Assembly: GCA_023055425.1 (NCBI GenBank) | Contig: JALGPY010000002.1 | Coordinates: 123,020,088 to 123,084,087, forward strand | Length of the DNA: 64,000 nt | DNA from: Linanthus parryae | Lineage: Eukaryota; Streptophyta; Magnoliopsida; Ericales; Polemoniaceae | Reading direction: 5' to 3' | Part shown: one piece after another, positions 49,501 through 59,840 of the stretch | Layout: every line of letters begins with the position of its first letter | Numbering within the stretch: the first letter of the stretch is position 1 | Position numbers and translations under genes: made by a program | Notes under the pieces: model-generated | The model's input: the letters and a program-made list of their open reading frames with translations, nothing else | Database searches by the model: none | What the model was told of the DNA's origin: nothing

Positions 49501-51743
49501 AGATAAACCTTTGACTATCGAGTTGGTCAACGACTTTATTTGACCAAAAGTAGTTGTTTGAGCTAGTGGACACCGCACCAGTAAAAAGTTTGAGATTAAC
49601 CTAGTGGACACCGCAACGTTAAAAATTTGAGATTAACCTTTGACTTTAGAGATGGTCGATGATTTTATTTGACCAAAAGTAGTGGTTTAACCTAGTGGAC
49701 ACCGCAACGTTAAAAACTTGAGATTAACCATTGACTTTAGAATTTGTTGATGATTTTATTTGACTAAAATCAGTGGTTTGAGCTACTGGACACCGCAACG
49801 CTAAAAATTTGAGATTAACCTTAGACTTTAGAGTTGGTCGATGAATTTATGTGACCAAAAGTAGTGGTTTGAGCTAGTGGACACCGCAACGTTAAAAATT
49901 TGAGATTAACCTTTGACTTTAGAGTTGGTCGATGACTTTATTGACCAAAAGTAGTTGTTTGAGCTAGTGGACACCGCAACAGTAAAAAATTTGAGATTAA
50001 CCTAGTGGACACCGCAACGTTAAAAATTTGAGATTAACCTTTGACTTTAGAGTTGGTCGATGATTTTATTTGACCAAAAGTAGTGGTTTGACCTAATGGA
50101 CACCGCAACATTAAAAATTTGAGATTAACCATTGACTTTAGAATTGGTTGATGACTTTATTAGACCAAAATCAGTGGTTTGAGCTAGTGGACACTGCAAC
50201 GCTAAAAAATTGAGATTAACCTTAAACTTTAGAGTTGGTCGATGACTTTATGTTACCAAAAGTTGTGGTTTCAGCTAGTGGACAACGCAACGTTAAAAAT
50301 TTGAGATTAACCTTTGACTGTAGAGTTGGTCGATGACTTTATTGACCAAAAGTAGTTGTTTGAGCTAGTGGACACCGCAACAGTAAAAAATTTGAGATTA
50401 ACCTAGTGGACACCGCAACGTTCAAAATTTGAGATTAACCTTTGACTTTAGAGTTGGTCGATGACTTTATTGACCAAAAGTAGTTGTTTGAGCTAGTGGA
50501 CACCGCAACAGTAAAAAATTTGAGATTAACCTAGTGGACACCGCACAGTATAAAATATGAGATTAACCTTTGACTTTAGAGTTGGTCGATGATTTTATTT
50601 GACCAAAATTAGTGGTTTGACCTAATGGACACCGCAACATTAAAAATTTGAGATTAACCATTGACATTAGAATTGGTTGATGACTTTATTTGACTAAAAT
50701 CAACGCTAAAAAAGTGAGATTAAACTTAAATTTTAGAGTTGGTCTATGACTTTATGTTACCAAAATTTGTGGTTTGAGCTAGTGGACACCGCAACGTTAA
50801 AAATTTGAGATTAACCTTTGACTTTAGAGTTGGTCGATGACTTTATTTGACCAAAAGTATTGGTTTGAACTAGTGGACACCGCAACATTACAAAATTGAG
50901 ATTAACCTTTTATTTTAGAGTTGGTCGATGACTTTATTTGACCAAAATCAGTGGTTTGAGCTAGTGGACACCGCCACGCTAAAAAATTGAGATTAACCTT
51001 AGACTTTAGAGTTGGTCGATGACTTTATGTGACCAAAAGTAGTGGTTTGATCTAGTGGACACCGCACCGTCAAAAATTTGAGATTAACCTTTGACTTTAG
51101 AGGTTGTCGATGACTTTATTTGACCTAAAGTAGTGGTTTGACCTAGTGGACACTGCAACGTTAAAAATTTGAGATTAACCTTTGACTTTAGAGTTGGTCG
51201 ATGACTTTATTTGACCAAAAGTAGTAGTTTGAGCTAGTGGACACCGCAACTTTACGAAATTGAGATTAACCTTTAACATTAGAGTTGTCGATGACTTTAT
51301 TTGACCAAAAGTAGTGGTTTGGACTAGTGGACGCAACGTTACAAAATTGAGATTAACCTTTTACTCTAGAGTTGGTCGATGATTTTATTTGACCAAAAGT
51401 AGTGGTAGTGGACACTGCAACGTTAAAAATTTGAGATTAACCTTAGACTTTAGAGTGGTCGATGACTTTATGTGACCAAAAGTAGTGGTTTGAGCTAGTG
51501 GACACCGCAACGTTAAAAATTTGAGATTAACTTTGACTTTAGAGTTGGTCGATGACTTTATTGACCAAAAGTAGTGGTTTGAACTAGTGGACACCGCAAC
51601 GTTACAAAATTGAGATTAACCTTTTACTTTAGAGTTGGTCGATGACTTTATTTGACCAAAAGTGGTAGTTTTAGCTAGTGGACACCGCAACTTTACAAAA
51701 TTGAACGTTAAAATTTTGAGATTAACCTTTGACTTTTGAGTTG

Positions 51744-52699
51744 CTGGAGAGAGAAAATGCTCTCTAATTTCCAACTTTCTGCCGCCTCTTTTCTAGCAAC
51801 CAAAGATGAAGATCTAACTTCCTAGATCCTTGCTGAGTGAATGTGAGATTCTTGTTGATTATTTCTCCATCTCCTTCTGATCTCTCTTCTCTTTCTTTCA
51901 ACACCTGGTTCGATTATGTTCTGAAGCCTTGGTGACAACCCTCTTTGACACCGGAGAAATGTCCGGCGGACATTCAGGCGGAAAACAACCTGCGGTGGCT
52001 CAAGCCGCTATTGACCGTGTTACTGGAGGCCCCCCAACCCCTTACCCACACCCACGTCGAGAAGAGGAACTGACTTCTCAAGCAGGAGCTACCAGCAGCA
52101 GCTCAAACTCCAAACCCAGATCTGAACCTCGCACCATTCACCCCAGTTTCCTTCCATCCTTCTCGTGCGAAGTTCCCCTAAAAAACCATGACCAACCAAA
52201 AGTGAGTGATTTCCCTCCCCTCCCTGGCCAAGCTGCTATCCCTCTCCAGGAAATCCCTTCATGAAAAGAAAGAGCCTCTGCAGGCATTAGCAGTGGGATT
52301 AAGCTTAGGTACAACCCTGAGGCCAAAATCATTGATGGTAAACTTCTTCTTCCTGAGAAACTTTTCCAAAAGAAATCGAGATTTGTCTCTTGTTTAGTGG
52401 GCTACACTTTGGGGAAGAAATTTGCCTTCTCCTTTATGAAGCAGCAGGTTGAGAAGCTTTGGGGGAAAGCAGGGCTTAGAGCTGTTCAAGCAAATGAAGA
52501 GGGAGTCTACTTATTTAACTTTGAGACAGTAGATGAATGCCTTGAGGTCTTAGAAGGAGGCCCTTGGCACATTGGGAGCAGACCTTTGATGATCAAGCAG
52601 TGGACTCCCATGCTCAATATGTCCAAAGTGAACCATCAACGAATACCTATTTGGATCAAAATGTACAACCTTCCCATTGAGCTTTGGGATGAGGAGGGT
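51744..52699 (+). mobile_element. 5' fragment of a LINE (LINE C), cut off in ORF1
   Basis: The fragment starts in the satellite at about 51744 with a CT-rich leader, followed by an ORF1 related to that of LINE B. It ends abruptly at about 52699, where homology to ORF1 stops after the WDEEG motif and unrelated sequence begins. LINEs are normally truncated at the 5' end, so loss of the 3' part means later insertion and deletion, not failed reverse transcription. No poly(A) tail or right target duplication is present. Confidence 0.88.
51959..52699 (+). pseudogene. LINE C ORF1 (DUF4283), with an in-frame stop and 3' truncation
   Basis: The ATG at 51959 gives MSGGHSGG, parallel to LINE B. The frame reaches a TGA at 52262-52264. 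The same frame then continues in clear homology through DUF4283 (LWGKAG, LEGGPWHIG, YNLPIELWDE). LINE B has tryptophan at the stop position (NWKER), so a G-to-A change of TGG is the likely cause. Homology ends at about 52699; the 15 or so residues read beyond it belong to the neighbouring element. The zinc knuckle and ORF2 are missing. Non-functional. Confidence 0.9.
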
Positions 52700-52890
52700 G
52701 TGCACAAGAGATTCCGGCGGGGAGACCTCCGTGTACACCGTATGTAGAGGATCAGAGATCGCACAAGAAGAGTGGGGTTGTGTGTAGGGAGAGAGTAAGG
52801 CAGTAGTAATGTCTGAGAGAGAGACAGAGGTTTGGCAGAGCTTCCGCGTATGGCAAGTGTGTCCTCCTTTGTATGGAAAGGTTAACGTCC

Positions 52891-52899
52891 TATATATAG
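52891..52899. promoter_or_regulatory. TATA-like box, near-palindromic
   Basis: TATATATAG can serve as a core promoter on either strand. On the minus strand it suits the candidate LTR (transcript toward 52700). On the plus strand it lies 1.1 kb before the PMD start. Confidence 0.35.
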
Positions 52900-53586
52900 C
52901 AGAGAACGTGACCGTTGTAGTGTGGTTAATGCGCCCATTGATGGCGGCTTAATTAGCTTAACCATAACGGCACGTTCATCCGAGTATATAGGGACCGTTA
53001 CAGCACGTTGTGCGCGAATACCGGAACCGTTACGAGGTTGACCGGGTTTGACCAGATTGACCGGGTTTATGGAGCTCGTGCCATAAATCTCTCAAAGCAG
53101 TTACTAAAGGTCGCGTGCGGGCTTGGCTCGCACGCGACAGGGCTTACTCTAGCCTCCAAACCTCTAAGTCCCTACAAGTCCCGTGCGGTGGTATGCGAGG
53201 GCTCTGTCTCGCAGCCCCCACATGGATCAGCTCGGCTGGTGATCCAGTGTGTGTGGAGCACAATATGGTGTGCTGGATGGTTGCCACGTGGCCAAGATCT
53301 GTCAGCTCAGAAAGCACTATCTACATTAGCCCCCTTTCTGCGCGTGAAGACTCATAGCTGTATAGACTTCCATGCGCGGAAACCAACATACGCGTTGCCG
53401 CCACGCACCAATTCAAATACGGGTAAGTTCAGCCCCCGTGCGTGCCATTATGACCTAAAACCCCTAGAGTCGTGCCGTCTGGCTTTTAGGGTTTTAGGCG
53501 TGACGTCAGCTTGTCCTGTGATTGCGTGATTCGACGGTGACAGTTGCGATTCGACTACTGAAAGGACGCAACCCTTCATTGTTTTT

Positions 53587-53595
53587 GGATAAATA
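53587..53595 (+). promoter_or_regulatory. Possible promoter of the PMD gene
   Basis: GGATAAATACTTTG is a TATA-like box about 465 bp before the PMD start codon. It is followed by a CT-rich stretch that could hold the transcript start. A pyrimidine tract and GCAG acceptor at 54024-54050, two bases before the ATG, suggest a 5' untranslated exon and intron. I cannot fix the donor. Confidence 0.4.
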
Positions 53596-54462
53596 CTTTG
53601 AATCCTCCACTGTTGCAAAGCATCACTTCTTTCTCTTAAAGTGAATGGTACCCGGAGATCTTCGAGAGCAGATTCAGATAATCAATCATCAGTTCAAAAC
53701 TGCAAATCGTCTTCTTCAACTGTGCATATCCAAGCAAGCTTTGCGAAAACAAGGTTGGCCTTGTTCAATTTCGATTTAAAATACCAGTGTATGCCTTGAA
53801 CTGCGTTGAATCTGTAAACCCATATAATCTGTTGAAACTTGTGAAGAAGCTTCAAGCTTTGGACCCAATTGCGGCTTGATCCCTCAATAATAAGGACCTT
53901 GGATAGGGTTTTGAAATCCCCTGATAATGCAACCCTCTAATTTCTGAAATTGATACCAGAAACTGTTCATCTTTCTTTCTGTAGATCTTGAATCTCGAAA
54001 TTCAAACTGAAGTAGCATATTTCTCCCCCCTTTTTCTTGCTCTTCCGCAGGAATGGCCAAGACAAAAGGAACCAAACCCATCAAGGAGGACGAAGAGATC
54101 CCCGATCTTCCACAGACTTTGTGGCGAAAAGCCCCCTATCTAGGTGGCAAAGATTTCTACCATGCGAGAGTTAAGGCAAAGAGAATGGCTGCTCCTGTCC
54201 CAATTGAGGGATTGCTAACACTGACTCGCCCGGTTAACTCAGCCTTGCTCGAGTTAATTGGCTCCGAGGATGTGGTTCGATTGGGAATCGAAAACGGGTA
54301 CTTCCCCTACACTGCGATTTCTACCCAAGCTTTTGTCCAGAAATTGGACTACATGGATGAGTGGATTGACCACGTGTTGACCAATCATGCCGCGACTCTT
54401 GATGAAGCCGGCGTATACTTCGCTGTTCGTGGAAGGGTGCTGCCGTAAAGCTGGACCAGTCC

Positions 54463-55956
54463 ATGCTTCTAGACCTTCTTTCCCGCTACTCGCCTGCGAC
54501 TCACACATTCCACTTTGCTGAGTTCGAGGCTGCCCCTACACTCGAGGACGTGCAGATGCTGTACGATCTTTCTCCCATGGGTGAGGTGGAACCTTTGAGT
54601 CCTTTGAGGACGGCTGCGGAGATTGCCTTGTACACGCAGATGGAGGAATGCCTGGCAGAGGTAAAGAAAATCTCCACCCGGTGGACTGCTACGAAAGCCC
54701 TTCCAAACTGGCAGTTAGTTGATACGTCTGCGAAGAACACCTGGAACAAATGGTTGCAGTACTTCTTTCGAGACTATGCGAACAGCAGCATCACTAAGAA
54801 GCTTCTGAGTGAGAACCCAGAGGCCGAGAATTATGTGGAGGGTAAAGGCTATCACTTGACCCTTTGTGCTTTCCTCTGTGCCTGGTTGTCGAGGTACTTA
54901 ATTGACGGTCACCCACATGATGGGGTCTTCTACCATGTTTTGCCACTTGCTGTGAGGCTCGCCCTTGGCCAGAGAGTCTCACTCGGACCCTTGGTCTTGG
55001 GCACGCTGTACTATAGGCTTGATCAGCTGGTTCTAGCCATGAAAGAGTCGCGTGGCCGCCTCGATGTACTGACTTTTGTCAATATTTCCTTTTTGACAAT
55101 GTGGGTTTTCGAGCGATGGCCATCCTATGCTCCAACTGCTCTCAAACCCGACAAGTGGTGTCCCCCAGGTGAGACGGAGGAGCGTAGCAGCGGCAGGGCT
55201 GCGAGGTGGTTCGGAGCGAACAATACCAAGTGCGTTTGGAGCTTGATATGCGACAAACGGAAAGAGTTTACTGCCAGGCCCTATGCCACACGCATTGAGA
55301 ACGTGCGATGGTTTCCAAAGCTGTACCCCTCTAAGGGTGTTGTCTTCTCAGAAGAGCTCCTCTTCGAAGAGGGATCGCATTTCCATGAGCGCTATCGCGA
55401 GTTCTTTCGCTGGTGTCTACGAGGTTCCCTTCCTACCCTCGCAGAGCATATTCGTGAGCTCGCGCCAAGGTATGAGAGGATTACCGTGGATGTTGACCCC
55501 ACTCGAGTTTCTCCCCAGTTCGGCTTTGATGCAGTGGCACCATCAATCTGGCCCCAGTCCATTATCAGAGGTTGCTATAAGCGCTTGCTAACAAAGGAGT
55601 GCAAGACAGTATTCATGAACAATCTTCCCTTTGAGCAGCCTGCAGGGACCCGCGAGGGTGGTTGTTCTCAGAACTGGCTCGCATACTGGGTCGCCCAGCA
55701 AACGAGGATTGAGACGCAATCGGCCGCGCAGCCAAGTAGAGCTCCCTTGATCAAGAGAAATTCTTTTCCGTTTCGCCCCAATTGCAGCCTGAGCGAGTCT
55801 GAATATGGTTGCTACTCACTGTTGGATCGTGAGAACCATTTGTGTCCTGACGTCATTATGAAGGAGAAGGTCGCCGCAGTTAAGAAGGGCGACACGCATG
55901 TCGTCAGATATAGCGAGGCATTTGCTAAGGTAAGCAATTTTTCCCGCGTGCGTTAA
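54463..55956 (+). CDS. Main PMD-coding segment of the PMD gene
   Basis: This is the longest open stretch of the gene, read from the first internal Met after the frameshift; true coding in this frame begins at about 54438. It holds the core PMD, including the THTFHF...PTLEDV motif, the LCAFLCAWLSRYL helix and a tryptophan-rich second half. Coding stops at the GTAAGC donor at 55930; the last codons up to the stop at 55956 are intron. PMD is thought to derive from a mobile-element protein; its biochemical activity is unknown. Confidence 0.8.
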   Translation: MLLDLLSRYSPATHTFHFAEFEAAPTLEDVQMLYDLSPMGEVEPLSPLRTAAEIALYTQMEECLAEVKKISTRWTATKALPNWQLVDTSAKNTWNKWLQYFFRDYANSSITKKLLSENPEAENYVEGKGYHLTLCAFLCAWLSRYLIDGHPHDGVFYHVLPLAVRLALGQRVSLGPLVLGTLYYRLDQLVLAMKESRGRLDVLTFVNISFLTMWVFERWPSYAPTALKPDKWCPPGETEERSSGRAARWFGANNTKCVWSLICDKRKEFTARPYATRIENVRWFPKLYPSKGVVFSEELLFEEGSHFHERYREFFRWCLRGSLPTLAEHIRELAPRYERITVDVDPTRVSPQFGFDAVAPSIWPQSIIRGCYKRLLTKECKTVFMNNLPFEQPAGTREGGCSQNWLAYWVAQQTRIETQSAAQPSRAPLIKRNSFPFRPNCSLSESEYGCYSLLDRENHLCPDVIMKEKVAAVKKGDTHVVRYSEAFAKVSNFSRVR

Positions 55957-56007
55957 GCTTCTTGATTTCCTTATGCTGACGCCTTTATTCTGTACTGTTT
56001 GCTGTAG

Positions 56008-58354
56008 TGTCATGTGCGGAGATTCGCATCTGGTGATCGCTCCAAGTCATTGGTTAACACCATTGTTGCCACCAGAAGACAAAAGCAGCCGTTTCTGCTA
56101 GCATGGAGGATGGACCCTGAGGTCGAAACCAAGATTCGCGCAGTCATGAATGCTTTTGCTGACTCGCTGATATACAATGCTTCGGCCTCGTCGCCTCCCG
56201 GAGATGATCCGTCCCCTCCAGCGACTGCGGCGCCGAGAGTGAAGAGACCCAGGCAAAAGGGAATTACAATTTCTTCCCCTAGAAGTGCTCCAACTTCTCC
56301 TCCGGCGAGGTCCCTTCCTGTCAAGGATAAAGGCAAAGGTCGCATGCCCAGCAAAGTGCGGAAAGAGCTCGCAGTTGAGACTTTCGTTCCATTCAACCAG
56401 GAGGAAGAAGGAGAGAGGCAGGAGCCCAGAGAAAGTGATGAAGAAGAAGAAAGAACAGTGGTGATGCATGAGGAAGAATCAGGAGGTACCTCCGTCGCAT
56501 TTCCTTTCCCATTATCGTAATTCTTTTGCAATTCTTTCTTAAACCAATCATATCTTCGCAGATGATGATGATGATGAGATCATCGGTGGCCTTTTGGCCA
56601 AGAGACAAAAGAGAGATACCCATTCTGGCATTCCAGACGATCCCATAAGCGAGGACGTTCTTGCTGAGTCCCGGAAGACAGCCGCGGAAGCTGCTGAAAG
56701 AAGAAGGCAGCGCGAGGAGGAGGAGCTCGAGCGTGTGAGACAGCGGAGCCTCGAAGAGCAACATGTTGACGACTTAGTGCGTCCAGCTGACGAGGAAGAT
56801 GTGCTCCCCGAAGTAGTGACTCCTCAGGCTGAGGAGGAGGATGCGGGTCCAGAAGAGGATGCAGCAGCCCTCGAGCAAGCCCAAGCAGACTTTGAAGAAA
56901 TCGCAGGCGGCGATAAAGGTGAGATCTTCAATCTCGCAGTAACTTATAGAGATGTTATTGTGGGTGCGTTAAAGCATGGTGTGTCAAAGGCTGACATTCG
57001 CCGTTGGCTAGTAGGCAAGTGCGGAGAACCTTCAGGTAATCATTTGAGCGATATGCATGTACTAGACCTTAGTCACTTGAAACAGAAACATGACTGGCTT
57101 CTTCGCGTCCCAGGTCATGCTCATTTTAAGGACCTGCTTAATGAGGACACACTAATAGGGCATGGTTCCACGTCTTTAGTGTATGACGAAGAGACTTCAA
57201 TCCCACCTTCGCGTGGAGGTACTTGCTCTTAGCTTTAGTAAAGATAGTCAAATATCATTCAATGCGAGTTACCTCATACCATCGCATTTTGTATCGCAGG
57301 CAATGTTGAGGAACCTGCGCCGGAGCAAAGAAGTCAGCCTTCTGCGTCCTACGTTCCGATTCCGAGCCCCCATACCGAGAAGCCCGTCGCAGCTACTGAA
57401 CACGCAGGTGAGCCTCTCGAGGACATCATCGAACTTTCCGATGATGCTGAAGCTGATGCTGGGCTAATGGATGAAGATGCCCATACTGGCGCTGAGGAAG
57501 TAAGGACAAGTACTGCTGATGCTTCCGCATCTGAGAGTGTCCCTCGCCAAGCAAACTCGGCTGTCACTTCGCCTCCGGCGATGACTGAGTCGGCGGCACC
57601 TATTCCTGCGTGGAGCTTTTGGGGCTCGCAGGTTGGGAATGCAGTCGCAGCTGGTGCGGCCTACACTCTTCCTTCTAACTATGAGGAGTTAGAGCTCGCA
57701 GCTGACAGGAGAGCCATGGAGCAAGGGCAGTCTTCAACCACTCCAGCAATGCGCATTCCTTCTCTTCGTGAAATTCTTGAAGGAACTGGTAAGTAGTGAT
57801 TCGCTGTTTGCATCTCGCATTGTTCATTTGCGAGTTTGATAGCATAACTTAGCTTTAACATTACTTCAGGTTTGAAGCAAACTGATGTGGACTGGCTAGT
57901 TCGAATGCGCCTCACCTACCCCCAATCGTTTGCAAGATCTCTGGAGATAGGGCCCTTTGACAGGAGGCTGTTTCTTACCGAAGCCATTTGGATTTTGGAG
58001 CAGCTGTCTGCGGCCACGCCTGAGACCATTTCTGTCCAGAGTGCCGAATTGCTTGGTGGCATGTGCCAAAATCTTCTTACCAAAGTTCAAGGCAGACTGG
58101 GTTTCAGATTTCTTATGAAAAGAGTCACTCTGATTCGCGCAGCCGTAACTTTGAAGCTCGGCCACCAGAACCTCGCAGCTGAAAAGCAGAAGGTGGAGCA
58201 GCAGAAGCAAAAGGCTGAAGAAGCTACGAAGCTCTATCATGAGATGAATGCCAAGTGCGAGCAATTGAAGCAAGAAGTGGAGCAGGTAGAGAAGCTGAGC
58301 CATCAATTCGCACCCCATGACTCCTTGATCAAGAATTTGCTTTTGACTTTTTGA
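56008..58354 (+). CDS. C-terminal exons of the PMD gene: disordered acidic region and coiled coil
   Basis: Four exons (56008-56485, 56562-57218, 57300-57788, 57870-58354) stay in one frame when joined. The encoded part has a basic patch (RVKRPRQKG), a second basic patch (KRQKR), long acidic runs (EEEGERQEPRESDEEEE and DDDDDE), a central Ala/Glu-rich helix region, and near the end a Lys/Gln/Glu heptad-like coiled coil (AAEKQKVEQQKQKAEEATK). Gag-like or chromatin-associated PMD proteins of transposons often carry such tails. I recognise no enzyme domain here. The stop is TGA at 58352-58354. Confidence 0.72.
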
Positions 58355-59840
58355 ATTTGAAAAATAGCAAGGAAATGGCTGGAACATTAATGTAATGTTT
58401 GAAACATTAATGTAATGTTGCTAGGGTTTCTCCCCCTTTTTTTTTAACAACAAGAATCAACTTGCCCGTTTTGCCCTTCTCGGGATTTGATAGGATATCT
58501 CTGTGCATATCCAATTATGACATCAGCAATTGATACTCTGCTTGATTTTCGCGCTAATTTCTCGGAAGATAAGCACGCTTTCGTTGGTAAGTCCATCCGA
58601 ATCATGACTATCCGTCATTTATTAGGATACGCAACTGAATCGTCGTAGCCTTTAGTAGGGTAATTGATCGTTACCGTTTTTCAAGGCGTAAGTGATTGGC
58701 CTTACCCTCTTTTCAAATTCTGCTGACTCATCTTTGGCAACTGAAGAGTCTCCACAAGGTCTATATAAACCCTGTCTTTGCCATTTGGGTTCTTCATCCC
58801 AAAAAATGTGCTCTGCCGTGAGTCCTTACGACTGCTGGCCTCAACGCTTGTTTTTCGTTGATTCATGGCAACTTCAAGTTGTGAATCCTGAGTTTGCACT
58901 TTGTGCTATAGAAATAGTTTCCACGATCCACTTTATGAGGCTTATTGTTCTTTATAACCATCATAAAGAAGATGGAGATGATATCTCATGTGTGTTCGAA
59001 GAATTTTCTTCGTGTATTATGTGTGCAGGTCATGTTTCCGGCCGCCTCCCGGTGAGGTGCAGCGCCGAAGTGACCGTGCTACCGTCTCGTAATGAACGGC
59101 GGAATTCTCCTCCAGCATCCATGGAGGAGGATTTCTTGCCTCTTCGTTCTTGAGCTCAGGAGGCTTGTCAATGCGCTTGTCAATCATGACAAGGAACCCA
59201 TCACCAGAGGAATGACTGCTTCCCCTGTTTTGCAGGACGGCATGCGCCGGAACAGGTGGTTCCTCTGGTTCCTATCTTGATCAGACAGAGGCCTTTGTCA
59301 GCCCTTCGGGTCTTGGACGTACCGTCACCCAGATCTTGCTGCTAGGGACGTAGCGAATGACAAGCTGATCTCTTCGCAGCAGCATCCCTTTTGCTATAGA
59401 TCTTTGGCCGCAGATCTGTGTATTGCATAGCCGGTGTTAGGACCGGTGGGTTCATCCTTTTCAGTTAGGATTCCCGTAGTGTGTCTCTGCTGGCTTGTCA
59501 ACTACTTTTCGAATGTATTGTAAGCCATGTTGGCTGTGTAGTTAGATCTGAGCTTTTTCGCTTGTAGGCTGCTATCTAGACAGATAAATTGTAAGTCTTT
59601 TCGACTCATAATGATAAATAGCTTTTGTATTATTTGCTGATCTGTTGCAACAAAATATGATCTCGCATGCGTTTCGGCATATTTCGCCTTGCATAATGCT
59701 GTGTACACGTTTCGCATTTGCTATCTGCTATATAAATTCGCAGATGTTTTATTGGATCGTTCGAGATCGTACTTGCGCAGTTGTGCCATCTTGGCAGATG
59801 GGCTTGTGATTTGCTTTCAGATGCAAGTGCTGGTGTTATC
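58355..59840. other. Non-coding flank of the PMD gene
   Basis: No gene is supported. Near 58381-58420 the palindrome ACATTAATGT occurs twice in a 20-bp tandem. A CTATATAAA box is near 58761. A perfect 8-bp hairpin (CTCCTCCA, 7-base loop, TGGAGGAG) is at 59107-59129. A 43-codon ORF at 58517-58648 contains a good splice donor at 58587 and might be an extra exon. ORFs up to about 150 codons have no recognisable content. On the minus strand I see no integrase, RNase H or RT remains. Confidence 0.6.

Larger units (their letters stand above)
21770..51743 (+). repeat. Satellite array, main segment, about 91-bp monomers
   Basis: About 330 monomers in the same orientation as 9887-15925, interrupted only by a 14-bp LINE stub at 37119. 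The block marker TGACGTTATTTGACC or TGACGTTATATGACC recurs at 22654, 24638, 26801, 29508, 34543, 38648 and 43508, so block lengths vary widely. From about 46.6 kb on, monomers are more diverged and more often contain small deletions (for example at 50700 and 51405). The last monomers before LINE C are rearranged. No gene is present; ORFs of 61-74 codons are by-products of the repeat. Confidence 0.97.
52699..54017 (-). repeat. Candidate LTR of a minus-strand Ty3/gypsy-type element
   Basis: On the minus strand this about 1.3-kb stretch would start TGCTAC at 54017 and end GTGCACA at 52699. A TATATATAG box at 52891-52899 would leave about 165 bp of R and U5. Just upstream on that strand (54044-54021) is a purine run containing AAAAAGGGGGG, which could be the polypurine tract, though three bases separate it from the TG. 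The left edge coincides with the sudden end of LINE C. There is no second copy in the window, so the LTR reading is unproven. The same purine run may simply be the pyrimidine tract of the splice acceptor before the PMD start. The 173-codon plus ORF at 53008-53529 does not look coding. Confidence 0.4.
54053..58354 (+). pseudogene. Plant mobile domain (PMD) protein gene, six exons, one frameshift
   Basis: The start at 54053 (MAKTKG) follows a splice acceptor. Coding segments are 54053-55929, 56008-56485, 56562-57218, 57300-57788 and 57870-58354, about 1330 codons; the first contains a frameshift. Introns are 76-81 bp, GT-AG, phase 0 then phase 1 three times, and frames join exactly. The PMD (aminotransferase-like mobile domain) covers about residues 60-480, with THTFHFAEFEAAPTLEDVQ as its signature. 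PMD proteins occur in MULE and Ty3/gypsy transposons and as domesticated MAIN/MAIL genes that silence transposons and maintain meristems. The frame shifts within the G-run at 54435-54437 (one base too few). A sequencing error or an unrecognised exon border could also explain it. An element-borne gene is likelier than a host gene (inferred). Confidence 0.8.

Noticed and set aside
53008..53529. 173-codon plus ORF in the region before the PMD gene
   Set aside because: No recognisable domain, unusual composition, lies in the candidate LTR; GC-rich sequence gives open frames by chance.
55930..56007. Stop at 55956 and the next frame read as separate genes
   Set aside because: A GTAAGC donor and a CTGTAG acceptor restore one frame with matching phase, so one spliced gene is simpler; the same holds at 56486, 57219 and 57789.
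58692..59153. 153-codon plus ORF after the PMD gene
   Set aside because: No conserved motif, alternative start, and surrounding sequence looks untranslated.
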